Source: JANQIO01 sp965601975 (GTDB taxonomy: Bacteria; Pseudomonadota; Gammaproteobacteria; Pseudomonadales; Halieaceae). Taken from it: 64,000 nt of DNA. The position numbers were made by a program, and so were the translations under genes. The notes under the pieces were generated by a model. That model was not told where the DNA came from. It ran no database searches and saw only the letters and a program-made list of their open reading frames with translations. Shown piece by piece: positions 49,585 through 57,021 of the stretch; the first letter of the stretch is position 1, and every line of letters starts with the position of its first letter. The DNA lies in contig OZ271856.1 of NCBI GenBank assembly GCA_965601975.1, forward strand, positions 1,488,001 to 1,552,000, given 5' to 3'.

Positions 49585-49641
49585 GCACCCCAGAAGGGGG
49601 CCGACCGGGCCAAAGCCGGTTGTGAGTCAATCGTGTCGGGC
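49585..49641 (+). repeat. Stray hairpin module with tRNA-Arg-type tail
   Basis: CCCCagaaGGGG (49588-49599), then ACCGG/CCGGT around a GCCAAAG loop (49604-49620), then GAGTCAATCGTGTCGGGC (AATCGTG at 49629-49635). The order hairpin 1, hairpin 2 with CCAAAG loop, TCAATC plus tRNA-Arg-like end is the same as in the array after tRNA-Arg, which lies 1.9 kb upstream. Confidence 0.75.
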
Positions 49642-49677
49642 AACTCGATCCCTCAAGATTCATCGCGCCGCTCAGGA

Positions 49678-49770
49678 ATGGATCCCCGCCTTCGCGGGGA
49701 TGACAACATCATGCGCGGGGATGACGACATCATGCGCGGGGATGACGACGTCATGCGCGGGGATGACTTG
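49678..49770 (+). repeat. Palindromic repeat with 21-bp tandem units
   Basis: One ATGGATCCCCGCCTTCGCGGGG copy of the dispersed family, followed by four near-identical 21-bp units GCGCGGGGATGACGACATCAT (last one shortened), i.e. half of the palindrome expanded in tandem. Confidence 0.82.
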
Positions 49771-49777
49771 GCTCAAC

Positions 49778-50326
49778 TTACTCCGTCGTGGGTAGCAGAT
49801 AACCGGAGATCATGAACCTGAAACGCCCGGTCCCGTTCACTATCCCGTCAATTGTCGCCCCGCCGTTCGTGCGAATCACGACACGATGCAATGACGAGTA
49901 GTTGCTGCTATCACCAATCTCGTTCAGCGGAATCGTTGCCAGAGCATTCGCGAAGCGCTCGACGATGAATACCTGGGCAAGCAGGTCGGCGCCGAAGGCC
50001 GCCACACTCACAGTCTCGATGACGAGCGCGCGATCCGCCGGCAGGGAAAACAGCGTGACCTGGGGGGGCTCATCGGTGGTCGGACGGTCAATGAAGCCAT
50101 CAAACTGAAACGGCTCCCGCAGCGCATCGACATCCACGACCAGCGGCTCCTGCACCGTGACGGATACAGGCTCGTTTATATCGACGGGCACGGACCCCTT
50201 CACTACAACAGGCACAGCGTTCCTGGCCTTGTTGACGATTTTGACCCTCTCGGGTCCATCAGCCTGCACGGGCAGACTGCAAAGTACGGCAGACAGTGTT
50301 ACAGCAACGAATGCATGTTTTATCAT
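49778..50326 (-). CDS. Secreted protein, unknown function
   Basis: A 182-aa exported protein (signal peptide AFVAVTLSAVLCSLPVQA). The N-terminal part is Val/Pro-rich (VPVVVKGSVPVDINEPVSVTVQEPLVV); the C-terminal part has a beta-strand pattern (ALVIETVSVAAFGADLLAQVFIVERF, HRVVIRTNGGATIDGIVNGTGRFRFMISGYLLP). I recognise no family. Good ribosome site AAGGAGA before ATG 50326. No evident partner: a methyltransferase is divergent at 50617 and a repeat field lies downstream. Confidence 0.72.
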   Translation of the reverse strand: MIKHAFVAVTLSAVLCSLPVQADGPERVKIVNKARNAVPVVVKGSVPVDINEPVSVTVQEPLVVDVDALREPFQFDGFIDRPTTDEPPQVTLFSLPADRALVIETVSVAAFGADLLAQVFIVERFANALATIPLNEIGDSSNYSSLHRVVIRTNGGATIDGIVNGTGRFRFMISGYLLPTTE

Positions 50327-50616
50327 CTGGCTCTCCTTCTTCGCCTAGAATTCTGACTCTCACGCCGTGCACGGAAAGTGCTTCGGCACCTATCATCCTC
50401 CCTGCGATTCAAAAATTTTGCATTGCGGCCAGTCAGCGAAGCGCCAGAAAACGTGCACGGCCGGCGGGGTTCCTGATTTGCGTCAAGCCCCCATACCGGC
50501 ATCGGCGATGTGGCACGTCTCTGTTGGCGCTCGCCGCTGTCCGACGTTCCTCTATCCCGCAGGCCTGGCACGAGTTGGTATGCTCTACCCATGACCAACA
50601 CAACAGCGTCAGGGCT

Positions 50617-51222
50617 ATGAGCACCGCCGATCGCGAAAAGTGGAACCAACGCTACACCGATGGCGCGTATGCAGAGCGCACCCATCCCAGTGCGCTGCTG
50701 CACACCTGGCTTGAGAAGATCACACCCGGGAAAGCACTGGATATTGCCTGTGGCGCGGGTCGCAATGCGCTTTTTCTCGCAGAACACGGGTTTGCCGTAG
50801 ACGCCGTGGATATCTCCGCCGCAGCGCTCTCCAGGGCGCAGGAAGCTGCGGTGGCGCGCGGTTTGCAGCTCAACCTGGTAGAGCACGACCTGGACGGGCC
50901 CCTCACCCTGACCGACGACTACCAGCTCATCCTGGTGATTCGCTATGTCAACCTGCCGCTGTTGCAGCAGCTTGCGCAACACCTGGCGCCGGGCGGCTGG
51001 CTGGTCTGCGAGGAACACCTGGTCAGCGATGAAGACGTCATCGGTCCCACAAACCCTGCCTACCGGGTCGCGCGCGGGGCCCTGGCCGAGGCCGCGGAGG
51101 GTCTCGAACTACAGTGGGTGGGGGAGGGGGTAATGACCGAGCCAGATGGGAGACTTGCGGCCCTTTCTCAGCTGGTGGCGCGACGTGCGGTATACGCTGG
51201 GTCCCCGCTTTCGCGGGCATGA
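50617..51222 (+). CDS. Class I SAM-dependent methyltransferase (TehB-like)
   Basis: A 201-aa class I methyltransferase: motif I ALDIACGAGRNALFLAEHGFAVDAVDIS with the adenosyl-binding acidic residue, then YQLILVIRYVNLPLLQQLAQHLAPGGWLVCEE. It resembles TehB-like tellurite/SAM methyltransferases. ATG 50617 follows AGGG closely. The last residues (GSPLSRA) and the TGA stop are supplied by a copy of the dispersed repeat (51200), so the C-terminus may have been changed by the insertion. Confidence 0.87.
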   Translation: MSTADREKWNQRYTDGAYAERTHPSALLHTWLEKITPGKALDIACGAGRNALFLAEHGFAVDAVDISAAALSRAQEAAVARGLQLNLVEHDLDGPLTLTDDYQLILVIRYVNLPLLQQLAQHLAPGGWLVCEEHLVSDEDVIGPTNPAYRVARGALAEAAEGLELQWVGEGVMTEPDGRLAALSQLVARRAVYAGSPLSRA

Positions 51223-51275
51223 CGGTTAAAGCTTCGCGGGGAGGGCCTGTCCCGCTTTATCGGGCATGACGAGTC
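51200..51275 (+). repeat. Dispersed repeat overlapping the 3' end of the methyltransferase gene
   Basis: GTCCCCGCTTTCGCGGGCATGACGG and a second block GGGGAGGGCCTGTCCCGC...CGGGCATGACG. The TGA inside GCATGACG is the stop codon of the methyltransferase gene. Confidence 0.78.
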
Positions 51276-51297
51276 GAGAAGTCTTCCCTCCAGCCAC

Positions 51298-51320
51298 GAA
51301 ATGATATCTTGTATCATTTC
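51298..51320 (+). promoter_or_regulatory. Zur-box-like operator upstream of SAM enzyme
   Basis: A 23-bp perfect palindrome: GAAATGATA, 5-nt spacer TCTTG, TATCATTTC. Its GAAATG...CATTTC ends, length and symmetry are those of the enterobacterial/gammaproteobacterial Zur box. It lies 67 bp before the TTG start at 51387. A near-identical copy is at 52156. Confidence 0.8.
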
Positions 51321-51386
51321 TGATCCGAACATTCGGGGGGCAGTGCTCCCGAAAACTCACACAATCAATGCGCTGCGAGCCAGCTT

Positions 51387-52148
51387 TTGAAGACATCCTC
51401 GCTCCTGAAACACATTGAAACGCTGCAGGGTAATCAACCCTGGGGTCACGTGCTTGACGCCGGCACTGGGGCCAAGTCTCTTGCCTGGATCGCCGGACTG
51501 CCTAGCGAGCGCTGGACTGCGGTTACCGCTCAGGAAAGCATGGCCGATAGCGCACGGCAGGCCCTCACATCCCCCCCCAGGGCGGCCGACAGGATTATTA
51601 TCGGCAACTGGGCCGATGAAGAGCTGCTACCGGGCGAACGCTTCGACACGGTATTGCTTGACTACCTGATCGGCGCGGTTGATGCCTTTGCGCCGTATTT
51701 TCAGGAGGCACTGATGCATCAGCTGGCGGCCCGCACTAAAGGCAGCTTCTATATCATCGGGCTTGAGCCCTATGTGCCCGTCGTCGCCGACGAGGAGGTC
51801 GGTGAATTCGTCGGCGATCTGGGCAGGCTCCGCGACGCCTGTCAGCTGTTGGCCAGGGACCGACCCTACCGCGAGTACCCGGCGCAATGGGTTGTGGCGC
51901 AGCTGCAACGGGTGGGCATGACAGTGACCCATACCAAGTACTTTCGCATTCGCTACCGCAAACAGTTTCTCGCGGGTCAGCTGGACATCTGTGAAAGCCG
52001 AGTGCAGAGATTTGCGGACCCCTCGCTCGCTGCAGCCCTGCTGGACCATATCGCACAGGTGCGCCGCCGTGGGGAGGCTCTGATCGATCAACATGATGGG
52101 TTGCCCTATGGTCGTGACTATGTGATTCGTGCAGTGCCGGCCCGGTAA
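51387..52148 (+). CDS. SAM-binding methyltransferase-like protein under probable Zur control
   Basis: A 253-aa protein with a class I SAM fold: VLDAGTGAKSLAWIAGL (motif I-like glycine loop), WTAVTAQESMADSARQAL and RFDTVLLDYLIGAVDAFAPYFQEAL, followed by SFYIIGLEPYVPVV. The C-terminal half (about 150-253) is a basic helix-rich region I do not recognise. It has the general spermidine-synthase/methyltransferase topology; specific donors, acceptors or aminopropyl transfer cannot be decided. TTG start at 51387 is inferred because no ATG or GTG precedes motif I in frame. The Zur-box-like palindrome 67 bp upstream and the second before the next genes put it in the zinc-starvation regulon (inference). 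Confidence 0.75.
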   Translation: MKTSSLLKHIETLQGNQPWGHVLDAGTGAKSLAWIAGLPSERWTAVTAQESMADSARQALTSPPRAADRIIIGNWADEELLPGERFDTVLLDYLIGAVDAFAPYFQEALMHQLAARTKGSFYIIGLEPYVPVVADEEVGEFVGDLGRLRDACQLLARDRPYREYPAQWVVAQLQRVGMTVTHTKYFRIRYRKQFLAGQLDICESRVQRFADPSLAAALLDHIAQVRRRGEALIDQHDGLPYGRDYVIRAVPAR

Positions 52149-52155
52149 ATGCAAC

Positions 52156-52178
52156 AAAATGATATGTTGTATCATTTC
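52156..52178 (+). promoter_or_regulatory. Zur-box-like operator upstream of small Cys/His protein and receptor
   Basis: AAATGATA, 5-nt spacer TGTTG, TATCATTT, flanked by A and C: the same palindrome as at 51298 except for two positions, 90 bp before the small gene at 52268. It lies 8 bp after the SAM enzyme's stop. Confidence 0.8.
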
Positions 52179-52267
52179 TCTTTAGTGCTATGCTCTATCG
52201 CTGATAGTAGTTCGGCTCTATTTGCGCCCAACCCGACCCGTCTAACGGGTACATAGCGTTTTCCTCA

Positions 52268-52564
52268 ATGACAGACAGTCACATTCATAGATTTCCTGCG
52301 CGGCGCAGTCTCTGTCGGGTCATTGGCTGTGTCGTGTTCCTGTTGATGTGCGCACCACTCGTTGAGCAAAGGCACGCAGACCACTGTGAGCATGACGCCT
52401 GCTCTGTCTGTGTTCACTCCACGAGTAACGCGGTACCTTCATCGGCCCCCTTCACACCAATCATCCCCCCGGTCGCCGGCGCGTTTGCCAGCGAATTCAA
52501 CCCATCGGTGGGCGAGACATACTCACGCCCCTACGATGTCCGGGGGTCGCCACACTTCTCCTGA
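52268..52564 (+). CDS. Small exported protein with Cys/His cluster
   Basis: A 98-aa protein: a charged N-terminus, a hydrophobic segment (VIGCVVFLLMCAPLVE), and then QRHADHCEHDACSVCVH, a compact Cys/His cluster that could bind zinc, followed by a low-complexity tail. Small proteins of similar layout often precede ZnuD-like receptors. ATG 52268 lacks a strong Shine-Dalgarno. It lies between a Zur-box-like site and the receptor gene, 39 bp upstream of the receptor. Exact family not identified; a periplasmic or membrane-tethered metal-binding role is inferred. Confidence 0.7.
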   Translation: MTDSHIHRFPARRSLCRVIGCVVFLLMCAPLVEQRHADHCEHDACSVCVHSTSNAVPSSAPFTPIIPPVAGAFASEFNPSVGETYSRPYDVRGSPHFS

Positions 52565-52603
52565 ATCTTCCCCATTAATTCATTTTTTTCTCAGGAGAAA
52601 ACC

Positions 52604-54739
52604 ATGAAACGTTTGTTATGTGTCGCGGTCGCCGCAGCGTCCGCACAAATGGCATCATCCGTGTCGGCGCAACAAGAAGACCGCATGGAACACGTCATCG
52701 TCTCGGTACCTATTCACAGGAAAGAAGCCGAAACAGCGCTGCCCGTTACAATCCTTACCGGTGATGAACTGCGGCGTGCCGCCGCAGCCACCATGGGTGA
52801 AACGCTGGGCAACCGGGCCGGCATTGCCAATGCAAGCTTTGGCCCCGGTGTCGGCCGGCCGGTCATTCGCGGACAGCAGGGGCCGAGAGCGATTACCCTG
52901 CAAAACCACGTTCTGTCAGCGGACATTTCCAGCTTTAGCCCGGACCACGCGGTAAACGCCGAGGCCATGCTGGCGGACAGTATCGAGGTACTGAGAGGCC
53001 CCTCGACTCTGCTGTACGGGGGTGGCGCCATCGGTGGCGTGGTTAACGTCATCGACAATCGCATACCGCGGGAAGCCATCGATGGCCTGGAGGGCGGGCT
53101 CGAGTACCGCTACGACGAAGCCTCGGATATGGACGCCGGTATAGGACGCTTCGAGGGCGGCAACGGCAAATTCTCCTTCCACCTGAGTGGCACCACACGC
53201 GAAACGGACGATCTCGAAATCCCCGGCATGGCCATTGACGAGAGAGCGGTGGAGGAACAGGAGGAACTGCTCGGCGGTCACGACGAGGAGGAGCATGAAG
53301 AGGAAGAAACCGAGAACACCGACGGTTTCATCGCCAACACGGATAGCGAGACCGACGTCATCAATGCCGGGGTCAGCTTCCACTTTGGTGACGGCAACTT
53401 TGCCGGCTTCTCATACAGCTACCTCGACAGTGAGTATGGTCTCCCGCCTGGCGCTCATGCCCATCATGAACACGAAGACGAGCATGATGAGGACCACGAC
53501 GAGGATCACGATGAAGATCACGAGGAGGAAGAAGAGGAAATCGTCCGCCTCGACATGGAGCAGGAGCGTTACGACGCCATGCTGCACCTGCAAAACCCCA
53601 CGGAGTGGGCTACGGCCTTCCGTGGCTTCCTGACCTATACCGACTACGAGCATGACGAGTTGGAAGGCAGCGAGGTCGGAACGGCATACAGCCGGGAAAC
53701 CTGGGAGTCACGCTTTGAGATCGTGCATGACGCGTTCCTGGGCAACCAGGGTGTGATCGGTCTGCAGGTCAGGGCGGATGAATTCGAGGCCGCCGGTGAG
53801 GAGGGCTTCGTTCCAAAGACCGACAGCACCGACATTGGCCTGTTTGTCCTTGAAGAGTTCCGGAGTGGCGACTGGCTGTATGAGGCCGGCCTGCGGGTCG
53901 ACTACGCTGAACGTGATCCCGACACGGACTTCGCTGACGAAGAAGACTTTACCGCCTTCAGTGTCTCCGGCTCCGCGCTGTGGACGATCAGCGAAACCTG
54001 GCAGGCGGGGTTTGCCCTGTCTTGGGCTGAACGCGCCCCGTCCACTGAGGAATTGTTCTCCAATGTCGAAGCGACTGATCCCGAAGAGCTCGTGACCCAC
54101 GCGGCTACGGGGGCTATCGAGATCGGCGACCCGAGTCTGGACGAAGAGGTATCGCTGAACCTGGACGCCTCTCTGCACTGGCATGCCGATCGCTCCTGGG
54201 CGGAAGTCTCGGTGTTCTACAACAGCTTCCAGGACTACATTTTCCTGTTCAACAGTGGGGAAGAGGTGGATGAGACTCCTGTCTACCTGTACGAACAGGA
54301 TGACGCGGAGTTCTACGGGATCGAACTGGAGAGCAGCTTCTACATCATGGACATCGGCCCCGGCTCGGTGGATCTGGGTGTGCGTGGCGATGTCATTTCC
54401 GGCGAATTCGATGACGCCGGCGATGTCCCCCGTCTGCCTCCCGCCCGCATCGGTGGGCAGCTGAGCTGGAGCGGAGAGAACTTCCACACCTACGTCAGCG
54501 TCCTCAGCGCCGCCGACCAGGACGACCCGGGTGACTTCGAGACTGAGACTGACGGCTGGACCCGCTGGGACATCGGCGCGGACTACCGTTTCAACATCGT
54601 GAACGGAAGCGAAGCGCTGGTGTTCCTGAAGTGGAAGAACATCGGTGACGACGAGATACGCTTGAGTACCTCGTTCCTGCGCAATTACGCGCCGGAAGCG
54701 GGCGAGTCTATCGAAGCCGGGGTTCGATTTACGTTCTAA
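52604..54739 (+). CDS. ZnuD-like TonB-dependent receptor with acidic/His-rich loop
   Basis: A 711-aa outer-membrane receptor. Signal peptide VAVAAASAQMASSVSAQ; plug with VTILTGDELRRAAAATMGETL, VIRGQQGPRAITLQN, SIEVLRGPSTLLYGGGAIGGVVNVID; barrel ending AGVRFTF. Extracellular loop residues about 215-245 (GGHDEEEHEEEETEN) and about 285-312 (HAHHEHEDEHDEDHDEDHDEDHEEEEEE) are very rich in His/Asp/Glu, as in zinc receptors of the ZnuD group that bind zinc before import. Strong ribosome site (AGGAGA). It is downstream of a Zur-box-like palindrome. A terminator follows at 54784. Probable high-affinity zinc import under zinc starvation. Confidence 0.9.
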   Translation: MKRLLCVAVAAASAQMASSVSAQQEDRMEHVIVSVPIHRKEAETALPVTILTGDELRRAAAATMGETLGNRAGIANASFGPGVGRPVIRGQQGPRAITLQNHVLSADISSFSPDHAVNAEAMLADSIEVLRGPSTLLYGGGAIGGVVNVIDNRIPREAIDGLEGGLEYRYDEASDMDAGIGRFEGGNGKFSFHLSGTTRETDDLEIPGMAIDERAVEEQEELLGGHDEEEHEEEETENTDGFIANTDSETDVINAGVSFHFGDGNFAGFSYSYLDSEYGLPPGAHAHHEHEDEHDEDHDEDHDEDHEEEEEEIVRLDMEQERYDAMLHLQNPTEWATAFRGFLTYTDYEHDELEGSEVGTAYSRETWESRFEIVHDAFLGNQGVIGLQVRADEFEAAGEEGFVPKTDSTDIGLFVLEEFRSGDWLYEAGLRVDYAERDPDTDFADEEDFTAFSVSGSALWTISETWQAGFALSWAERAPSTEELFSNVEATDPEELVTHAATGAIEIGDPSLDEEVSLNLDASLHWHADRSWAEVSVFYNSFQDYIFLFNSGEEVDETPVYLYEQDDAEFYGIELESSFYIMDIGPGSVDLGVRGDVISGEFDDAGDVPRLPPARIGGQLSWSGENFHTYVSVLSAADQDDPGDFETETDGWTRWDIGADYRFNIVNGSEALVFLKWKNIGDDEIRLSTSFLRNYAPEAGESIEAGVRFTF

Positions 54740-54783
54740 GCCCGGGGGCTTGTCTATCAGGCACTACTAGCCTGAACCAGGGA

Positions 54784-54812
54784 GGCCGCGCTGTTTAGCG
54801 CGGCCTTTCTTT
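54784..54812 (+). terminator. Rho-independent terminator after the ZnuD-like receptor
   Basis: 8-bp stem GGCCGCGC / GCGCGGCC (54784-54791 and 54798-54805) with a TGTTTA loop, followed by TTTCTTT. Confidence 0.85.
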
Positions 54813-54900
54813 GCCCGCCTCAAACAGGGGAAGACCTGCCCTCAAATGTGGTATTTTGAAAGGCACGTCAGGAGGAAGTGAGATTCCGGAGGCAGTCGAT

Positions 54901-55260
54901 ATGCCAACGTTACAGTTCACGCGGCGGGTGTTCCCGCTTCTGTTGCTCCTGGTCTTCAGCGGCTTCGCCTCGGGCCAGGACGATTATTACTGGGTCGATT
55001 CGGAAGGTAACCGGCACTACGGCGATCGGGTAGAGCGGGGTAACGAGCGTTGGGACGCTGAGCGCCTGCGCAACACCACGCCGCATCGTCCCGAAAGCTA
55101 TCGCCGGCCAGACCCACAGCCGTCTTACGAGGACAACTGCGCTGCCCAGTGGGCCGCCTATGAGCGTAGTTCCAACTGTTTCGCGAGCTGTCGCAGGGGT
55201 ACAAACAACGTCGCCAACTGCGGCCACTGCCGTCAGATGACAAAACCCAGCTGCCGATAG
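54901..55260 (+). CDS. DUF4124-like secreted protein, Cys-rich tail
   Basis: A 119-aa exported protein with a signal peptide (VFPLLLLLVFSGFASG) and the DUF4124-like motif YYWVDSEGNRHYGDRV, then an N-rich and Cys-rich C-terminus (NCAAQWAAYERSSNCFASCRR, NCGHCRQ). The six cysteines probably form disulfides in the periplasm. Function unknown. The ATG at 54901 has GGAGG about 9 nt upstream; a longer frame begins in the terminator region of the receptor and is rejected. Confidence 0.75.
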   Translation: MPTLQFTRRVFPLLLLLVFSGFASGQDDYYWVDSEGNRHYGDRVERGNERWDAERLRNTTPHRPESYRRPDPQPSYEDNCAAQWAAYERSSNCFASCRRGTNNVANCGHCRQMTKPSCR

Positions 55261-55288
55261 TTCCCAACGGCTAAAGCCAAATTGCCCA

Positions 55289-56797
55289 TCACATTCTCCG
55301 ATCGATGTAATAGCCTTCGAGGGAACAGTCCGGGCTGAATAGCAGCTTCAGGCCCTTCTGATACTTGATCGCGTACTCCAGGTCTGCCTTGAGACGATTG
55401 TCCCCGCGGTGAGGGTCCGGCAGGAAATCTCTTATTGCTATGTACTTGCCGAGGCAGGGTTCAGCGTCGCTGTTCACCTCAAGGATCAAATCATTGCCCC
55501 GTATAGATATACGGCAACCGTAGACCCGTGCGCATTTATCTGGTGGGCAGCCCATGTGCGGACTGGGGTCAAAATCAGGGATGGCTTCCGGGCAAAGCTC
55601 TTCGCCTACCTTGGGCTGTCGCTTTGCACCGGACTGGCCGGGTTGCATGCCAGCCCGCTGCTGCGCTCCGGTAGCAGGGGTTGTGTGAAAAATGATGTCA
55701 CCGGAGAGCGCAGCGCACTTGGGCTCCATGAGCTCTTCTTGGAAAGCGGGTGAATCAGGCGTCAATCCCATGCTCCTGATACTGTCTGAATACGCCGGAT
55801 CTTCAATGTAGTGCTCCAACGCTTTCTCGTGTGATATCCCGCGATTCTCCAGCCAGCGGGCATAGGCGCCCTGAATATCCTCTGCCAGTTGGGGGTATTT
55901 TTTGGAACAGGTCTCTTGCAGGAGGACAATTCTGATCGCCGCTTTCACGTTGCCGGGCCCCAGGGCATTGGCAATTTGCCGTTCGTCCATCGACCAGATG
56001 TCGGTAATTTCGGCAACTTCGCTCTCAAGTCTGCGCCTGTCTGCGCAGGCATTGAGCGCATCCGGAAGTCCGGGATCTAATCGGAGCGAGTAGGGTATGT
56101 CCTTGCCAGAAAGTCCATTTGCAGCGAGCGCCTCGCCCCAGGCGGCGCCCATCACCAGCGCGCAGGGCGCAGCGCTCCAATCTTCAAGGGACGCTTCCCG
56201 GTCGCCCGCGCGCATCTGTCGCTCCAGCAGGCTCAGCGGACCGATTGAAGGCTTGGTACTGCGCGGGGCAGGCATAATCGCTATGGACCTGCCGTGCCAA
56301 ACCGACCTGAGTTCGGTGCGAGAGTATTTGAAATTGGGCGCGTGGAGCGTGCGGTTGCTGGCCAGAATCGGGTCGTAGCCGGCTTTGAGCACCAGGATAG
56401 ACGGGTCACCTTTGCGGACGTGCCCGGGAAAAGGGTTGTCTTTCGGCCCCCAGGCGGGGCTGCGGAAGTAGCCCGAGCTGTCGGTTGTCGTTTCAATCAG
56501 CTCGACGTGGCCCAGGACCTGGTCCTGCCGGGGGAGTTCGCCCTGAGAGGATTTCCAGCTGAGGACAACGACTGCGCCTTCGATGGGAGCGCCGGTGTGG
56601 CCATCCACCACGCGCGCCTTGATTTCGGGTGCGCTGAGCATTTCGCCGGCATAACCGGGCAGCGATGAACCCAGCAACAGCAGGGCCGTCCAGAAAAGCC
56701 TCGAGTGTCGGCGTTTTTGCGCCTTCTTGCCGAACTTAGTGGTACGCAATGTATCCTTCCATGGTAACCCCCGCGACCCGGTCTCATGGTAGCCCAC
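55289..56797 (-). CDS. Secreted protein with carboxypeptidase-regulatory-like domain, unknown function
   Basis: A 502-aa protein with a basic N-terminus and hydrophobic segment (LFWTALLLLGSSLPGYAG), then an Ig-like carboxypeptidase-regulatory domain (APEIKARVVDGHTGAPIEGAVVVLSW...STDSSGYF). The rest is of unknown fold with 8-10 cysteines. The start is uncertain: GTG 56797 gives the longest frame but poor spacing; TTG 56749 has GGAAGG five nucleotides before it and gives the same hydrophobic leader. Convergent with the DUF4124-like gene; no functional link seen. Confidence 0.72.
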   Translation of the reverse strand: MGYHETGSRGLPWKDTLRTTKFGKKAQKRRHSRLFWTALLLLGSSLPGYAGEMLSAPEIKARVVDGHTGAPIEGAVVVLSWKSSQGELPRQDQVLGHVELIETTTDSSGYFRSPAWGPKDNPFPGHVRKGDPSILVLKAGYDPILASNRTLHAPNFKYSRTELRSVWHGRSIAIMPAPRSTKPSIGPLSLLERQMRAGDREASLEDWSAAPCALVMGAAWGEALAANGLSGKDIPYSLRLDPGLPDALNACADRRRLESEVAEITDIWSMDERQIANALGPGNVKAAIRIVLLQETCSKKYPQLAEDIQGAYARWLENRGISHEKALEHYIEDPAYSDSIRSMGLTPDSPAFQEELMEPKCAALSGDIIFHTTPATGAQQRAGMQPGQSGAKRQPKVGEELCPEAIPDFDPSPHMGCPPDKCARVYGCRISIRGNDLILEVNSDAEPCLGKYIAIRDFLPDPHRGDNRLKADLEYAIKYQKGLKLLFSPDCSLEGYYIDRRM

Positions 56798-57021
56798 AAT
56801 CCCCTGTTGCTACGAGTGCTTCATACTGGCCGGCCCGCCAATGCAGCTGCCTGCTGTGGCGCTGCCCGCAGCGATCTCGGCCGTTTTTGCGCAGTACATC
56901 CCATGTTGCCCCAATCATTTGTTGAATAGTGCACAGAACACGCACATTTTGGGTGTAACAGGTCCTTCTCTACTCTACTGTGGCGTCTGACAGGGACATC
57001 TGCGTAGAGTTACTCGAGACG

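Noticed and set aside
51387..54739. Opine-type zincophore (staphylopine/pseudopaline) cluster
   Set aside because: No nicotianamine-synthase-like signature could be recognised, and no opine dehydrogenase or exporter is adjacent; only the receptor and the SAM fold fit.
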